Source: Gyrodactylus bullatarudis (lineage: Eukaryota; Platyhelminthes; Monogenea; Gyrodactylidea; Gyrodactylidae). Taken from it: a stretch of DNA of 64,000 nucleotides. Where the stretch lies: NCBI GenBank assembly GCA_012064415.1, contig SSNU01000114.1, positions 62,001-126,000 on the forward strand, given 5' to 3'. The position numbers and the translations under genes were made by a program. Shown in pieces: positions 63,354-64,000 of this stretch. The notes beneath the pieces are model-generated. The model saw nothing but the letters and a program-made list of their open reading frames with translations. It ran no database searches and was not told the DNA's origin. Within the stretch, counting starts at the first letter, position 1; each line of letters starts with the position of its first letter.

Positions 63354-64000
63354 ATCAGGATTCACCATGCAAACTTTAGATTCTGTAATAAGAGAATATT
63401 TAGGATTGACATAACTTTTTCTGAGTCCCAAGAAGATTATTCAGTTCCATATGACTCGGAATAATATTTTAAATGCGTGCTGTCTAGAACTTTCTTCAAG
63501 CGTCAATCATTAGAGGAATTAGGATAGATATTTTACATTAAAAAATACTTATTTGTACTTGTAATCTGTCTTTTACTAGTCCTCCTAATAGATTTTAAGA
63601 GTATCCCCTGATACTCTGTATTTATAATGAAAATTTTACTAACAATAAAGTGAAAATAGTAATCTTAGTAATAATTTTTTCTTTCAAAGATAAATGTGTT
63701 GAAAATCTTTTATTAACTCATAAAAAGATGAACTTTTTGAATCCTCGACACTTCCAGCCTGGATAGTTTCTATTTAACAAAGTCAAAGTCTGTGTTTAAA
63801 TTTCTCAAATATTAAATGTTAGAAGAAGATAAAGATTATCTTCTTCTCAAAATTTCTATATTGATTTTGTCTGATTCAAGATATATAGATTGTACATCAA
63901 TATAGATTTGTTTTTTTTTCGCCTATAAGAGTGCCAAATTTTCATCCCATCCGATGACAGTTATCGAAAAACAACAGCAGCATAAACAAGCTACAGATCT
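63354..64000 (+). other. GAS2-like 3' UTR and flank
   Basis: After the stop, an AATAAAG signal lies at about 63644. Beyond it I see no gene to the window end. Confidence 0.4.

Noticed and set aside
1..64000. A new multi-gene system or horizontally transferred cluster
   Set aside because: All nine supported genes are ordinary animal orthologues with introns and similar composition. No phage, viral or bacterial-type operon was seen.

Overview
The window is AT-rich nuclear DNA from an invertebrate animal. It holds spliced genes with GT-AG introns and orthologues of conserved bilaterian genes: an RGK GTPase, twinfilin, CDKAL1, RBM12, PI31, NAA25, RNF185/RNF5, POP5 and a GAS2-family protein. No bacterial or organellar features are present. 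I cannot name the species. Very short first introns, fast-evolving proteins and many small inverted-repeat elements would fit lineages such as flatworms, mesozoans or parasitic copepods, but this is inference only.

Layout. Bases 1 to about 26,930 have no gene I can support. They hold small inverted-repeat (MITE or foldback-like) elements of at least three families, a tRNA-like sequence, a LINE 3' remnant and a perfect 96-bp inverted repeat. An RGK-type small GTPase gene follows (26,929 to 37,154, + strand; its 5' exon is not found) with introns of 1.5 to 3.7 kb. From 37.5 to 52.8 kb seven genes are packed tightly: twinfilin (-), CDKAL1 (-), RBM12 (+), PI31 (-), NAA25 (+), RNF185/RNF5-like (+) and POP5 (+). 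Two head-to-head pairs are very close: CDKAL1/RBM12 with 149 bp between start codons, and PI31/NAA25 with 43 bp. The last gene is GAS2-like (53,719 to 63,353, +), with a 6.8-kb first intron that carries more inverted repeats.

Gene functions. The genes are housekeeping and do not form one pathway. Several touch protein turnover or processing: PI31 (proteasome regulator/adaptor), RNF185 (ER-membrane E3 ligase) and NAA25 (NatB N-terminal acetylation). Others act on tRNA or RNA (CDKAL1, POP5, RBM12) or on the cytoskeleton (twinfilin, GAS2, RGK).

Most striking observation. At least five introns are only 26 to 30 nt long: CDKAL1 27, twinfilin 30, PI31 30, NAA25 28 and 26. All lie near the 5' end of their genes, and removing them restores one continuous frame that matches the known protein families. 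Elsewhere in the window introns reach several kilobases. All exon models come from reading splice signals and protein similarity by eye; no transcript data were used.
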